Positions 42,653 to 50,262 of a stretch of 50,595 bases of DNA are shown piece by piece. The stretch comes from Rugamonas aquatica. Its GTDB lineage: Bacteria > Pseudomonadota > Gammaproteobacteria > Burkholderiales > Burkholderiaceae_D. The notes below the pieces were generated by a model. It was not told where the DNA came from, did no database searches, and saw only the letters and a program-made list of their open reading frames with translations. The position numbers and the translations under genes were made by a program. Location of the stretch: contig NZ_WHUG01000024.1 of the NCBI RefSeq assembly GCF_009380215.1, forward strand, positions 1-50,595. The letters are read 5' to 3'. Each line of letters begins with the position of its first letter. The stretch's first letter is position 1.

Positions 42653-44281
42653 TTAGCGTTTGACCTTGCCGAAGGCGTCGCCGTCCTTCCAGCGCTGCAT
42701 GGCCGGCGCGTTGCCGACCGCGTAGCCGAGGTTGAGCGTGAACTGCGCCTGCTGCACCATGCCCGACAAATCCCAGTCGGCGTGGTACTCGTCGCTGACC
42801 TGGTGGTAGTCCTGCTTGAAGGCGACCAGGCGCGCGGCCGACTTGGCCGGATCCTTGACGAACTCGAAGTGGCCGTCGCCGGAGAACACCGCCGAGCCGA
42901 CGTTAAACGCCGGCACGCCGGCCTTGGCGAAGTTGAAGTGGTCGGCGCGGAAGTAGGCGCCCGACAGGTCGGGGATGGCCGGCGCCAGCTTCAGGCCCAT
43001 CTTGCGGGCGACCTCGCCGGCCGCTTCATACAGGCTGCTGCGCTCGGCCCCGGCGACGCCGATGTCGCGCGTGGCGCCGACGAAGTTCATGCTGTCCAGA
43101 TTGAGGTCGGCCGTGGTCTGCGCCAGCGGCCAGGCCGGGTTCTGCACGTAGGCGGCGCTGCCCAGCAGGCCCTGTTCCTCGGCGGCCGGCCACAGGAAGA
43201 CCTGGGTGCGCTTGGCCGGATGCTTGACCGCTTCGGCCGCCATCGCCAGCAGGGCGGCGGCGCCGGAGGCGTTGTCGATGGCGCCGTTCCAGATATGGTC
43301 GCTGCGGTCGTCGCGGCGCACGCCTTCGTCCATGCCCAGGTGGTCCCAGTGGGCCGAGTAGACCACCGCCTGTTCCTTCAGTTTGGCGTCGCCGCCGGGC
43401 ACGATGCCGGCCACGTTGAACTGCTCGATGCGGCGGATGGCGCTGTGCACCTCGGCATGCACGCGGGTCTTCAGGTCGACCGGACGGAACTCGCGGGTTT
43501 CGGCCTGGGCGCGCAGGGTGTCGAGATCGAAGCCGGCCGCGGCGAACAGCGCGCGCGCGGTGTCTTCCTGCAGCCAGCCTTCGACCGGATTGCCGGCCAC
43601 GGCGAGGTGGAAGCGCTCGTGACTGAAGCCGTTGGCGGGCACGCTCCACGGATAGGAGGCGGATGGCGTGGTGTGGATCAGCAGCACGCCGGCGGCGCCC
43701 TGGCGCACCGCCTCTTCGTACTTGTACAGCCAGCGGCCGTAGTAGGTATAGGCCTTGCCGGCGAAGCGGTCAGGCTCGGCGGCGGTGGGCTGCGGGTCGT
43801 TGACCATCATGACCAGCACCTTGCCCTTCATGTCGATGCCCTTGTAGTCATCCCATTTTTCTTCCGGCGCGATGGCGCCGTAGCCGACGAACACCAGCGG
43901 CGCGTCGATGGTGACGGAGGCCTTGCCGCTGGCGGTGCCGAACACGATCTCGCTGCCGTTCTTCGGCGTGACGCTCTTGCCGCCGGCGTCGAAGCGCACG
44001 AAGCTCTTGTCCAGCAGGCGTGTGCCTTCGATCTTGACCGGCATGCGGTAGCCGCCGCCGGCCAGCGGCTTGAGGCCGATGATGGCGGCCTGCGTCTCCA
44101 GATAGCGCACCGCCAGATCGCCGCCGCGCTGGCCCGTGCCGCGGCCTTCGAACAGGTCGTCGGCCAGGAAGGACAGGTGGGCGCGCAGCGGCGCCTCCGT
44201 CACGACCGGGGCCTGCTGGGCGGCGGCGGGCAGGGAAGCCAGGCCCAGGCCGGCGGCGATTGCTAGTGCTTGAAGACGCAT
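42653..44281 (-). CDS. M28 family zinc metallopeptidase
   Basis: A 542-residue exported peptidase: signal peptide (LAIAAGLGLASLPAAA), a PA-domain-like insert (about 120-270, YEEAVRQGAAGVLLIHTTPS), and the M28 catalytic core. Zinc-ligand regions are VVYSAHWDHLG (His, Asp), WNGAIDNASGAAALLAMA (Asp), FLWPAAEEQGLLGSAAY (Glu pair, the second probably catalytic), LNLDSMN (Asp), and a late DYHQVSDEY (His). It probably acts as an aminopeptidase or carboxypeptidase in the periplasm. GGAG precedes the start. It lies just upstream of the dienelactone hydrolase gene in the same direction. Confidence 0.92.
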   Translation of the reverse strand: MRLQALAIAAGLGLASLPAAAQQAPVVTEAPLRAHLSFLADDLFEGRGTGQRGGDLAVRYLETQAAIIGLKPLAGGGYRMPVKIEGTRLLDKSFVRFDAGGKSVTPKNGSEIVFGTASGKASVTIDAPLVFVGYGAIAPEEKWDDYKGIDMKGKVLVMMVNDPQPTAAEPDRFAGKAYTYYGRWLYKYEEAVRQGAAGVLLIHTTPSASYPWSVPANGFSHERFHLAVAGNPVEGWLQEDTARALFAAAGFDLDTLRAQAETREFRPVDLKTRVHAEVHSAIRRIEQFNVAGIVPGGDAKLKEQAVVYSAHWDHLGMDEGVRRDDRSDHIWNGAIDNASGAAALLAMAAEAVKHPAKRTQVFLWPAAEEQGLLGSAAYVQNPAWPLAQTTADLNLDSMNFVGATRDIGVAGAERSSLYEAAGEVARKMGLKLAPAIPDLSGAYFRADHFNFAKAGVPAFNVGSAVFSGDGHFEFVKDPAKSAARLVAFKQDYHQVSDEYHADWDLSGMVQQAQFTLNLGYAVGNAPAMQRWKDGDAFGKVKR

Positions 44282-44353
44282 ATTTACTCCGTGATGTGTG
44301 ATTCGGTGCAGAAGCGGGCTATCTTACTGTACTTGCCAAAATAAGGAAGAGCC

Positions 44354-45160
44354 ATGAAAGTCATCATCATCACCGGGAGTTCGGACGGTATCGGCGCCGA
44401 GATCGCGCGCCAGCTGGCGCGCAGCCATCGGGGCGGCGTGGCGCTGGTGCTGGCGGCGCGCAATGCCGCGATGCTGGAGCAGGTGGCCGCGCAGTGTGCG
44501 GCGGCGGGCGCGCAGACACTGGTCGTGCCGACCGATGTGTCGCAGCAGGCGCAGTGCACGGCGCTGGTGGCGGCCTGCGTGGCGCGCTTCGGTCGCGTCG
44601 ATGCGCTGATTAACAACGCCGGGCGTTCGGCGCATGCGCTGTTCGAGGAGGTCGCGGACCTGGCTTGGTATGAGGAGCTGATGAAGATTAACCTGTGGGG
44701 CAGCGTGTGGTGCACGCATGCGGCGCTGCCTTATCTGAAGCAGTCGCGCGGCAGCATTGTCGCTGTGTCGTCGCTGGCGGGGCTGGTCGGTGTGCCGGGG
44801 CGTACGGCCTACGGCGCCACCAAGTTCGCCATGAGCGGCTTCTTTGAGGCCTTGCGCGCGGAGTTGAAGGCGGCCGGGGTGAGCGTGACGATCGCGTATC
44901 CGGGCGTGGTGGCGACGCAGATACGCTATCGCGGCTACAACGCGGCCGGCGGGGCGCTGGGCAGCAGCGGCCTGAAAGAGGACAAGGCGATGACGGTGGA
45001 GGAGTGTGCGCGGCTGATCGTCGATGGCATGCAGGCCCGCCGGCGCGAGGTAGTGATGTCGGCCAAGGGCAAGCTGGGGCGCTGGATGAAGCTGATCGCG
45101 CCGGGGCTGGTGGAGCGCATTGCGCTGGCGGCGCTGAAGGATGACGTGAAGCCGCATTGA
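44354..45160 (+). CDS. SDR family oxidoreductase
   Basis: A 268-residue short-chain dehydrogenase/reductase with the Rossmann TGSSDGIG (7-14), NNAG (87-90), and the catalytic Ser140, Tyr153 and Lys157 in VSSLAGLVGVPGRTAYGATK. The classical SDR fold reduces or oxidises alcohols and ketones with NAD(P)H. The Pro-Gly-containing VTIAYPGVVATQ segment follows. No substrate can be read. An AAGGA ribosome binding site stands six bases before the ATG; the gene is divergent from the M28 peptidase. Confidence 0.9.
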   Translation: MKVIIITGSSDGIGAEIARQLARSHRGGVALVLAARNAAMLEQVAAQCAAAGAQTLVVPTDVSQQAQCTALVAACVARFGRVDALINNAGRSAHALFEEVADLAWYEELMKINLWGSVWCTHAALPYLKQSRGSIVAVSSLAGLVGVPGRTAYGATKFAMSGFFEALRAELKAAGVSVTIAYPGVVATQIRYRGYNAAGGALGSSGLKEDKAMTVEECARLIVDGMQARRREVVMSAKGKLGRWMKLIAPGLVERIALAALKDDVKPH

Positions 45161-45177
45161 GTCGGTTTTCGGCGAGT

Positions 45178-45213
45178 TGTAAGCGAGTGTAAGAGTCGGT
45201 AAGAGGTTGTAAT
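45178..45213 (+). promoter_or_regulatory. Four GTAA direct repeats at 10-bp spacing
   Basis: GTAA begins at 45179, 45189, 45199 and 45209, exactly one helical turn apart (GTAAG three times, then GTAAT). It is a typical array for a direct-repeat response regulator of the OmpR/CpxR type. The first two repeats form the TGTAAGCGAGTGTAA word also found near 25783. Confidence 0.5.
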
Positions 45214-45303
45214 GGTCGTCAACTGATGGGGAGGCTGCGCCGTTTTTTGCTCATGCGACACGGGATAGTCCCGATGCCGAAACCTAGAAAGAGGAAATAC
45301 ATC

Positions 45304-45663
45304 ATGACCAAAATTATCGCTTCCCTGATCGCCGGCCTGTTCGCAACCGCAGCATTCGCACAAGCGCCAGTCGCCGCCACCACCGCTCCAGCCGCCAAGA
45401 CGGCCGTGGTGAAAACCGAAGCGAAAGCTGAAGTAAAAACCGCCGAAGTCAAAGCCGAAGCCAAGCCTGAAGTGAAGGCCGAAGCCAAAGCTGAAACGAA
45501 GACCGCCGGCAAAACCAAAGCCCATCACAAGGCCAAAGAATCCAAAGTCGCAGCGCCAGTCGCCGATGCGAAAGCAGACACCAAAGCAGACACCAAAGCA
45601 GACACCAAAGCAGACACCAAAGCAGACACCAAAGCAGACACCAAAGTAGTCGCAAGCAAGTAA
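45304..45663 (+). CDS. Exported Lys/Ala-rich repeat protein, copy 1
   Basis: A 119-residue protein with a signal peptide (MTKIIASLIAGLFATAAFA, then QA). The mature part is a low-complexity Lys/Ala/Glu chain: VKTEAKAEVKTAEVKAEAK and similar, then a His-containing KAHHKAKESK segment and six perfect ADTK repeats. It is probably unfolded and basic, binding anionic polymers in the envelope. AGAGGA lies nine bases before the ATG. The next small gene follows 38 bases later, and a GTAA-repeat operator stands upstream. No known family is recognised; it resembles exported Lys/Ala-rich small proteins of the Oxalobacteraceae. Confidence 0.75.
   Translation: MTKIIASLIAGLFATAAFAQAPVAATTAPAAKTAVVKTEAKAEVKTAEVKAEAKPEVKAEAKAETKTAGKTKAHHKAKESKVAAPVADAKADTKADTKADTKADTKADTKADTKVVASK
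45574..45645 (+). repeat. Six perfect 12-bp tandem repeats (ADTK)
   Basis: GCAGACACCAAA occurs six times without a mismatch from 45574 to 45645, each encoding Ala-Asp-Thr-Lys. The duplicate gene has only two such units, one of them changed to VDTK, so unit number has varied by slippage. Confidence 0.95.
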
Positions 45664-45701
45664 TTAAATAAACTATATAAACCAATTCAAGGAATAACAT
45701 C

Positions 45702-45947
45702 ATGAAAAAAGTAATCGCTACCCTGATCGCCACCCTGTTCGCAGGCGCTGCATTCGCTCAAGCTCCAGCCGCATCGGCTTCCGCAACCGCCGCCGCATCG
45801 GCACCGATGGCAGCCGCATCGGCACCAGCAGCCAGCGCACCGGCCAAGAAGGCGCATCACAAGAAAGCCAAGGCAGTTAAAGCCGCCAGCGCACCGGCAG
45901 CTTCGACCCCGGCGCCGGCTGCATCGGCTCCAGCAGCCAGCAAGTAA
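45702..45947 (+). CDS. Exported Ala/Ser/Lys-rich protein, copy 1
   Basis: An 81-residue protein: signal peptide (KKVIATLIATLFAGAAFAQA), then repeats of ASAPAAS and an AKKAHHKKAKAVKAAS cluster. It is very rich in Ala, Ser and Pro with a short basic patch, probably extended and periplasmic or surface-exposed. It is the second gene of the cassette, 38 bases after the first, behind AAGGA. The Ser/Pro-rich spacing is like the linkers of envelope proteins; function is unknown. Confidence 0.7.
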   Translation: MKKVIATLIATLFAGAAFAQAPAASASATAAASAPMAAASAPAASAPAKKAHHKKAKAVKAASAPAASTPAPAASAPAASK

Positions 45948-45988
45948 TTCGCATCCGCTAGCGCGGAACGCAGCAAGGCCTCGGCCGG

Positions 45989-46024
45989 AATGCCGCCCAG
46001 TTCACACTGGGCGGCATTTTTTAT
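45989..46024 (+). terminator. Rho-independent terminator of cassette 1
   Basis: AATGCCGCCCAG (45989-46000) pairs with CTGGGCGGCATT (46007-46018) around a TTCACA loop, followed by T-rich sequence. It lies 41 bases after the second small gene and before the second cassette. Confidence 0.88.
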
Positions 46025-46056
46025 TTCATGGTGCCGGGCTTGGTCGCAGGGCGAGT

Positions 46057-46092
46057 TGTAAGCGAGTGTAAGAGTCGGTAAGAGGTTGTAAT
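46057..46092 (+). promoter_or_regulatory. Four GTAA direct repeats at 10-bp spacing, copy 2
   Basis: GTAA begins at 46058, 46068, 46078 and 46088, identical to the array at 45179. Its retention indicates that the operator was duplicated with the genes. Confidence 0.5.
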
Positions 46093-46182
46093 GGTCGTCA
46101 ACTGATGGGGAGGCTGCGCCGTTTTTTGCTCATGCGACACGGGATAGTCCCGATGCCGAAACCTAGAAAGAGGAAATACATC

Positions 46183-46494
46183 ATGACCAAAATTATCGCT
46201 TCCCTGATCGCCGGCCTGTTCGCAACCGCAGCATTCGCACAAGCGCCAGTCGCCGCCACCACCGCACCAGCCGCCAAGCCAGCCGTGGTGAAGACCGAAG
46301 CGAAAGCTGAAGTAAAAACCGCCGAAGTCAAAGCCGAAGCCAAGCCTGAAGTGAAGGCCGAAGCTAAAGCTGAAACGAAGACCGCCGGCAAAACCAAAGT
46401 CCATCACAAGGCCAAAGAATCCAAAGTCGCAGCGCCAGTCGCCGATGCGAAAGTAGACACCAAAGCAGACACCAAAGTAGCCGCAAGAAAGTAA
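46183..46494 (+). CDS. Exported Lys/Ala-rich repeat protein, copy 2
   Basis: A 103-residue near-copy of the gene at 45304, with the same signal peptide and Lys/Ala/Glu region. It differs in KAHH to KVHH, one Thr to Pro, and in its end, where VDTK-ADTK replaces six ADTK units and the last residues are VAARK. The same AGAGGA ribosome binding site is present. It starts the second cassette, with its own GTAA-repeat operator. Function as for copy 1 is unknown. Confidence 0.75.
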   Translation: MTKIIASLIAGLFATAAFAQAPVAATTAPAAKPAVVKTEAKAEVKTAEVKAEAKPEVKAEAKAETKTAGKTKVHHKAKESKVAAPVADAKVDTKADTKVAARK

Positions 46495-46532
46495 TTAAAT
46501 AAACTATATAAACCAATTCAAGGAATAACATC

Positions 46533-46757
46533 ATGAAAAAAGTAATCGCTACCCTGATCGCCACCCTGTTCGCAGGCGCCGCATTCGCTCAAGCTCCAGT
46601 TGCTTCGGCTTCCGCAACCGCCGCCGCATCGGCACCTGCAGCCAGCGCACCGGCCAAGAAGGCGCATCACAAGAAAGTCAAAGCCGCCAAAGCCGCCAGC
46701 GCACCGACAGCTTCGACCCCGGCGCCGGCAGCATCGGCTCCAGCGGCCAGCAAGTAA
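46533..46757 (+). CDS. Exported Ala/Ser/Lys-rich protein, copy 2
   Basis: A 74-residue near-copy of the gene at 45702. It lacks the seven-residue MAAASAP-type insert, has KVKAAKAAS in place of KAKAVKAAS and one Ala to Thr change. The signal peptide is identical apart from silent changes. It is followed by a strong terminator at 46816. Confidence 0.7.
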   Translation: MKKVIATLIATLFAGAAFAQAPVASASATAAASAPAASAPAKKAHHKKVKAAKAASAPTASTPAPAASAPAASK

Positions 46758-46815
46758 TCCGCATCCGCTAGCGCAGGACGTGCCGCCCCGGACCTCCGCC
46801 CTGGGCGGCGCAAGG

Positions 46816-46848
46816 AAAAAGACAGGCTTAGGCCTGTCTTTTTTGTTT
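46816..46848 (+). terminator. Rho-independent terminator of cassette 2
   Basis: AAAAAGACAGGC (46816-46827) pairs with GCCTGTCTTTTT (46832-46843) around a four-base loop, with T-rich sequence after. It is unlike the cassette 1 terminator, which shows that the duplicated segment ends before it. Confidence 0.88.
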
Positions 46849-47025
46849 GGAATGCAACATCTATGGCGGGGCTAGTACCCTTTACATATCCTGAAGGGAA
46901 CGTCGCGCTTTTGACTGCAAATCACCGTTTTTGCCCAAAAACCGGCTCAAGGTGTCGATAGAGAGTAAACTACGCACAAATTTCTTTCGCAATTAGGCGA
47001 TTCGAACATACTTGTGAGTGACGCC

Positions 47026-49248
47026 ATGTCTGAAACCCCAACATCCCCCATTACCCTTTTTACCGATCTGAACCTCAGCGCACCCCTGATTAAAGTGCTG
47101 AAAGAAGTCGGTTACGAGTCGCCTTCGCCTATCCAGGCCGCGACCATCCCGTCGCTGCTGGATAACCAGGACGTCCTGGGCCAGGCGCAAACAGGTACGG
47201 GTAAGACCGCAGCCTTCGCGCTGCCTATCCTGTCGCGCCTCGATATCAAACAGACCACGCCGCAGGCGCTGGTGCTGGCGCCGACGCGCGAACTGGCGAT
47301 CCAGGTCGCCGAAGCTTTCCAGACCTACGCTACGCATATCCCAGGCTTCCACGTGCTGCCGATCTACGGCGGCCAAAGCTACGGCCCGCAGCTGTCGGCC
47401 CTGCGCCGCGGCGTGCACGTCGTCGTCGGCACCCCGGGCCGCGTCATCGATCACCTGGACAAGGGTTCGCTCGACCTGTCCAAGCTGAAAACGCTGGTGC
47501 TGGACGAAGCCGACGAGATGCTGCGCATGGGCTTTATCGACGACGTCGAACGCATCCTGCAGGAGACCCCGGAGTCGCGCCAGACCGCGCTGTTCTCGGC
47601 CACCATGCCGTCGGCCATCCGCCGCATCGCCAACACCTACCTGCGCAATCCGAAGGAAATCACGGTCGCCGCCAAAACCGGCACCAATGAAAACATCCGC
47701 CAGCGCTACTGGCTGGTGTCCGGCATGCACAAGCTGGACGCGCTGACCCGCATCCTGGAAGCCGAGAACTTCGACGGCATGATCATCTTCTCGCGCACCA
47801 AGCTCGGTACCGAGGAACTGGCGCAGAAGCTGCAAGCGCGCGGCTTCTCGGCCGCCGCCATCAACGGCGACATCCAGCAGGCGCAGCGCGAACGCACCAT
47901 CCAGCAGCTCAAGGACGGCAAGATCGACATCCTGGTGGCGACCGACGTCGCCGCGCGCGGCCTGGACGTGGAGCGCATCAGCCACGTGGTCAACTACGAC
48001 GTGCCGCACGATCCGGAAAGCTACACCCATCGCATCGGCCGCACCGGCCGCGCAGGCCGCAGCGGCGAGGCGATCCTGTTCATCACCCCGCGTGAAAAGA
48101 ACCTGCTCAAATCGATCGAACGCGCCACCCGCCAGCCGATCGGCATGCTGGAACTGCCGACCATCCAGGCCGTCAACGACGTCCGCATCGCCAAGTTCAA
48201 GTCGCAGATCAGCGAAACCCTGGCCCAGGGCGAGCTGGAACAGTTCCAGTCGCTGATCGAGGACTTCGAGCGCGAACAGAATATCCCGGCGATCGAGATC
48301 GCCGCCGCGCTGGCCAAGATGGCGCGCGGCGATGTGCCGCTGCTGCTCGATAAAAAGCATCAGGTGGCTGCCGCGACCTGGGACGAGCGCCCGGGCCGTC
48401 AAGTCGGCTTCGAACGCAACGACCGTGGCGACCGCGCCGAACGCTTCGACCGCGGCGGCGACCGTCCGGACCGCAGCGAGCGTTTCCCGAAAAAGGAACG
48501 CATCGTGCGCGCCGCCGATCCCGGCATGCAGACCTTCCGCATTGAAGTGGGCTACCAGCACGGCGTCAAGCCGGGCAATATCGTCGGCGCCATCGCCAAC
48601 GAAGGCGGCATCGACTCCAAGCACATCGGCCGCATCGAAATCTACGACGACTACAGCGTGCTCGATATGCCGGACAACCTGACCGGCGACGTGCTCGATC
48701 ATCTGGCCAGCATCAAGGTCGCGGGCCAGCAGCTGCGCATCAGCCGCGATAACGGCGACAGCGCGCCAGCCGCAGCGCCTGCGCCGGCCGCAGCCCGTCC
48801 GGTACCGGCGCGCGCGCCGGCCGCCGCACCGGCTTCGTCGCCGCTGGCCAAGGCCGCGCGCGTGGAGTCGGCCGAGCTGGATGACGCAGCGCCGAAGAAG
48901 AAAAAGGAAAAGCCGGGCAAGATCGCCCTGCCGATGAGCGCCTTCCGCATTGAAGTGGGCAGCAACCACGCGGCCACGCCGTCCAACATCGTCGGCGCCA
49001 TCGCCAACGAGGCGGGCCTGGAAGCCAAGCATATCGGCCGCATCGAAATCTTCGACACCTACAGCATGCTGGAACTGCCGGACGGGATGCCGCCCGAGCT
49101 GTTCAAGCACCTGGGCAAAGTGTGGGTCGGCGGCGCGCAGCTGAAGATCAGCCATGCCGAGCGCATGCCGCCGGAGTCCGGCAAATCGACGCCGCCTAAA
49201 AAACCGGCGCCGGGCGCCGCCAAGGACAAGTTCAAGAAGAAGTATTGA
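47026..49248 (+). CDS. DEAD-box RNA helicase with two DbpA-type RNA-binding domains
   Basis: A 740-residue cold-shock-type DEAD-box helicase (DeaD/CsdA-like). Q-motif YESPSPIQ, motif I AQTGTGKT (54-61), DEAD at 160-163, SAT, and HRIGRTGRAGR are intact, so it should unwind RNA with ATP. After a linker rich in Arg/Asp (RGDRAERFDRGGDRPDR) come two similar RNA-binding domains (about 501-573 and 638-710), both with FRIEVG, NIVGAIANE and KHIGRIEI blocks, separated by an Ala/Pro/Lys linker. Usual members have one. It probably acts in ribosome assembly and RNA decay in the cold. ATG at 47026 is chosen; an in-frame GTG at 47014 would add four residues. Neither has a strong ribosome binding site. Confidence 0.93.
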   Translation: MSETPTSPITLFTDLNLSAPLIKVLKEVGYESPSPIQAATIPSLLDNQDVLGQAQTGTGKTAAFALPILSRLDIKQTTPQALVLAPTRELAIQVAEAFQTYATHIPGFHVLPIYGGQSYGPQLSALRRGVHVVVGTPGRVIDHLDKGSLDLSKLKTLVLDEADEMLRMGFIDDVERILQETPESRQTALFSATMPSAIRRIANTYLRNPKEITVAAKTGTNENIRQRYWLVSGMHKLDALTRILEAENFDGMIIFSRTKLGTEELAQKLQARGFSAAAINGDIQQAQRERTIQQLKDGKIDILVATDVAARGLDVERISHVVNYDVPHDPESYTHRIGRTGRAGRSGEAILFITPREKNLLKSIERATRQPIGMLELPTIQAVNDVRIAKFKSQISETLAQGELEQFQSLIEDFEREQNIPAIEIAAALAKMARGDVPLLLDKKHQVAAATWDERPGRQVGFERNDRGDRAERFDRGGDRPDRSERFPKKERIVRAADPGMQTFRIEVGYQHGVKPGNIVGAIANEGGIDSKHIGRIEIYDDYSVLDMPDNLTGDVLDHLASIKVAGQQLRISRDNGDSAPAAAPAPAAARPVPARAPAAAPASSPLAKAARVESAELDDAAPKKKKEKPGKIALPMSAFRIEVGSNHAATPSNIVGAIANEAGLEAKHIGRIEIFDTYSMLELPDGMPPELFKHLGKVWVGGAQLKISHAERMPPESGKSTPPKKPAPGAAKDKFKKKY

Positions 49249-49275
49249 ACTGAGGAGCACTCATCGTAGTACAGC

Positions 49276-49305
49276 ACAGGGCCGCAAGGCCCTGTTTTCA
49301 TTTTT
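49276..49305 (+). terminator. Rho-independent terminator of the helicase gene
   Basis: ACAGGGCC (49276-49283) pairs with GGCCCTGT (49288-49295) around a GCAA tetraloop, followed by TTTT and a second T-run. It lies 28 bases after the stop. Confidence 0.85.
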
Positions 49306-49343
49306 GCGTGTAGCATGACGGGATCGTCTATGGGAGCGCACGC

Positions 49344-50240
49344 ATGTTGAACAAAATGGGAAGGACTCTGCTGGCGGCTGCCGTCGCCGGCAACGTGGGA
49401 GCGGCGGGTGCCGCACCCATGACTTTGCAGGATTATCTGGCGCTGAGCGGCCCGGCGCCGACGCAGCATGTGGCTTACGGCCCGGCGCCTTCGCAGTTCG
49501 CGGAATTGTTCCAGCCGCCCGGCGACGGTCCGTTCCCGGTGGCGGTGATCGTCCATGGAGGCTGCTGGACCAAGGAATTCGGCGGCATCACGCAGATGCA
49601 CAATATGGCAGGGGCCTTGCAGCAGCAGGGCATCGCGGTCTGGAACGTCGAGTATCGCCGCTTCGACGAGGAGGGCGGCGGTTATCCCGGCATGTACCAC
49701 GATGTCGCCACGGCGCTGGACCGCTTGCGGGTGCTGGCGCCGGAGCGTCGTCTGGACTTGTCGCGCATCGTGCTGGTCGGGCATTCGGCCGGCGGCCATC
49801 TGGCGCAGTGGGCGGCGGCGCGTGCGCGCCTGCCGCGCAGCAGTCCCTTGTATGTGGCCGATCCGCTGCCGGTGCCGACCGTCATCAGCCTGGGCGGACT
49901 GGCCGATCTGCGCAACGAACAGTCGCTGATCAAGATCAGCTGCGACCGCGACATGGCGCAACTGGCCGGCACCGCCAGCGCGGCGCGGCCGGACATTTTC
50001 TCCGACACGTCGCCGGCCGAACTGCTGCCGACCGGCGTGCGCACGGTGCTGATACACGGCGAGTTCGATACCATCTCGCCGCTGCGCGCCGGCCAGGATT
50101 ATGCGCGCCGCGCCCACGCGGCCGGCGACCACGCCGAGGTGATCGTGCTGCCCGGCGGCAGCCATTACGATGAGGTGGCGGCCAGCTCGCCGTCGTGGAC
50201 CATCGTGTCGGCACAGATCCGCAAGGCGCTGGGCTTGTAG
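49344..50240 (+). CDS. Alpha/beta hydrolase (exported, HSL/esterase-like)
   Basis: A 298-residue alpha/beta hydrolase with an N-terminal signal-like stretch (LLAAAVAGNVGAAGAA) suggesting export. The oxyanion-hole HGGCW follows VAVIV; the nucleophile is Ser148 in VGHSAGGHL, the acid Asp242 in HGEFDTISP and His274 in GGSHYDE, a full Ser-Asp-His triad. The HGG and GHSAGG motifs fit the hormone-sensitive-lipase/kynurenine formamidase-like esterase group. The substrate is unknown. GGGAG precedes the ATG. The next gene starts 23 bases after the stop. Confidence 0.88.
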   Translation: MLNKMGRTLLAAAVAGNVGAAGAAPMTLQDYLALSGPAPTQHVAYGPAPSQFAELFQPPGDGPFPVAVIVHGGCWTKEFGGITQMHNMAGALQQQGIAVWNVEYRRFDEEGGGYPGMYHDVATALDRLRVLAPERRLDLSRIVLVGHSAGGHLAQWAAARARLPRSSPLYVADPLPVPTVISLGGLADLRNEQSLIKISCDRDMAQLAGTASAARPDIFSDTSPAELLPTGVRTVLIHGEFDTISPLRAGQDYARRAHAAGDHAEVIVLPGGSHYDEVAASSPSWTIVSAQIRKALGL

Positions 50241-50262
50241 CGCCTTTCCGCGCGCTGCCGCC

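Larger units (their letters stand above)
45171..45970. repeat. First copy of the duplicated cassette (800 bp)
   Basis: This segment, from the GGCGAGTTGTAAGCGAG regulatory block through both small genes to their 3' flank, recurs at 46050-46780, with the same order, almost identical flanks and intergenic spacer. The length difference of 69 bases is accounted for by four 12-base ADTK repeats (48 bases) in the first gene and a 21-base insert in the second. Confidence 0.95.
46050..46780. repeat. Second copy of the duplicated cassette (731 bp)
   Basis: It is a direct repeat of 45171-45970, offset by 879 bases, differing mostly in repeat number and a few substitutions. It carries a complete set of operator, two genes and ribosome binding sites, so both copies should be expressed. 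Confidence 0.95.

Noticed and set aside
45226..45303. N-terminal extension of the first Lys/Ala-rich protein starting GRLRRFLL
   Set aside because: A better ribosome binding site and signal peptide fit the start at 45304; the upstream part covers the control region and is conserved in copy 2 only because it was duplicated.
45574..45645. CRISPR array
   Set aside because: The repeats are 12 bases, contiguous, with no spacers, and encode ADTK in frame.
46993..49260. Long minus-strand frame opposite the DEAD-box helicase
   Set aside because: It is a shadow of the helicase; composition is low-complexity Arg/Ala/Gly with no recognised domain.
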